A stretch of 14,196 bases of DNA. Origin: JANNGZ01 sp031404155. Its GTDB lineage: Bacteria; Pseudomonadota; Gammaproteobacteria; Burkholderiales; Burkholderiaceae_C. The stretch spans positions 1-14,196 of the forward strand of contig JANNGZ010000416.1 in NCBI GenBank assembly GCA_031404155.1. The letters are read 5' to 3'. Each line of letters starts with the position of its first letter. Position 1 is the stretch's first letter. A program made the translations under genes and the position numbers. The notes under the pieces are model-generated. The model made no database searches. It saw only the letters and a program-made list of their open reading frames with translations, and had not been told where the DNA came from. Below are positions 14,170-14,196 of this stretch, piece after piece.

Positions 14170-14196
14170 TCGAGCGTGCCGCACAGCTTGGCTACC

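Noticed and set aside
12415..14184. A 589-residue open frame on the minus strand, antisense to the CorA-like gene
   Set aside because: Composition is that of a shadow frame (His/Gln/Arg-rich) and it covers the divergent promoter gap. The plus strand carries recognisable membrane helices and a GMN motif.

Overview
The window is GC-rich (long antisense open frames are everywhere) and has gene content typical of a Gram-negative betaproteobacterium. The closest fit is Burkholderiales of the Rubrivivax/Leptothrix/Comamonadaceae type, inferred from protein style and gene order: rsmB, DUF4390, ntrY, short ntrX. Ten protein genes fill most of it. I see no rRNA, tRNA, CRISPR array or complete insertion sequence.

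Region 1 (4-5187, minus strand) reads as one operon from right to left: rsmB (16S rRNA m5C methyltransferase), a secreted DUF4390 protein, an NtrY-type membrane histidine kinase, and an NtrX-like response regulator that has a receiver and a Fis-type helix-turn-helix but no sigma-54 AAA+ domain. A 45-bp imperfect direct repeat sits between the DUF4390 gene and ntrY.

Region 2 (5282-6476, plus strand) is a two-gene unit divergent from rsmB. It holds folE (GTP cyclohydrolase I of a CSHH subtype) followed 28 nt later by a complete short BLUF blue-light photoreceptor. This is the most suggestive pairing in the window.

Region 3 (6639-8696, minus) is an EF-G-like translational GTPase convergent with the BLUF gene. 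A GC-rich hairpin lies between them. Its G3 motif lacks the histidine that drives GTP hydrolysis in canonical EF-G.

Region 4 (8697-9412) is a 716-bp stretch without a convincing gene. It is rich in hairpins and includes a 127-bp structure with about 40-bp inverted arms. It looks like a cluster of dispersed intergenic repeats.

Region 5 (9413-12339, minus) holds an alpha/beta hydrolase, a glycine-zipper lipoprotein directly upstream of it, and AMP nucleosidase (amn). Region 6 (12472-14169, plus) is a CorA-type membrane protein with a very long N-terminal domain, divergent from amn and possibly translated from a leaderless mRNA.

Most genes are housekeeping or regulatory. The points worth following are the folE-BLUF pair, the AAA-less NtrX, the His-less EF-G paralogue and the repeat structures at about 3.1 kb and 9.2 kb. 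No wholly new system is demonstrable from sequence alone.
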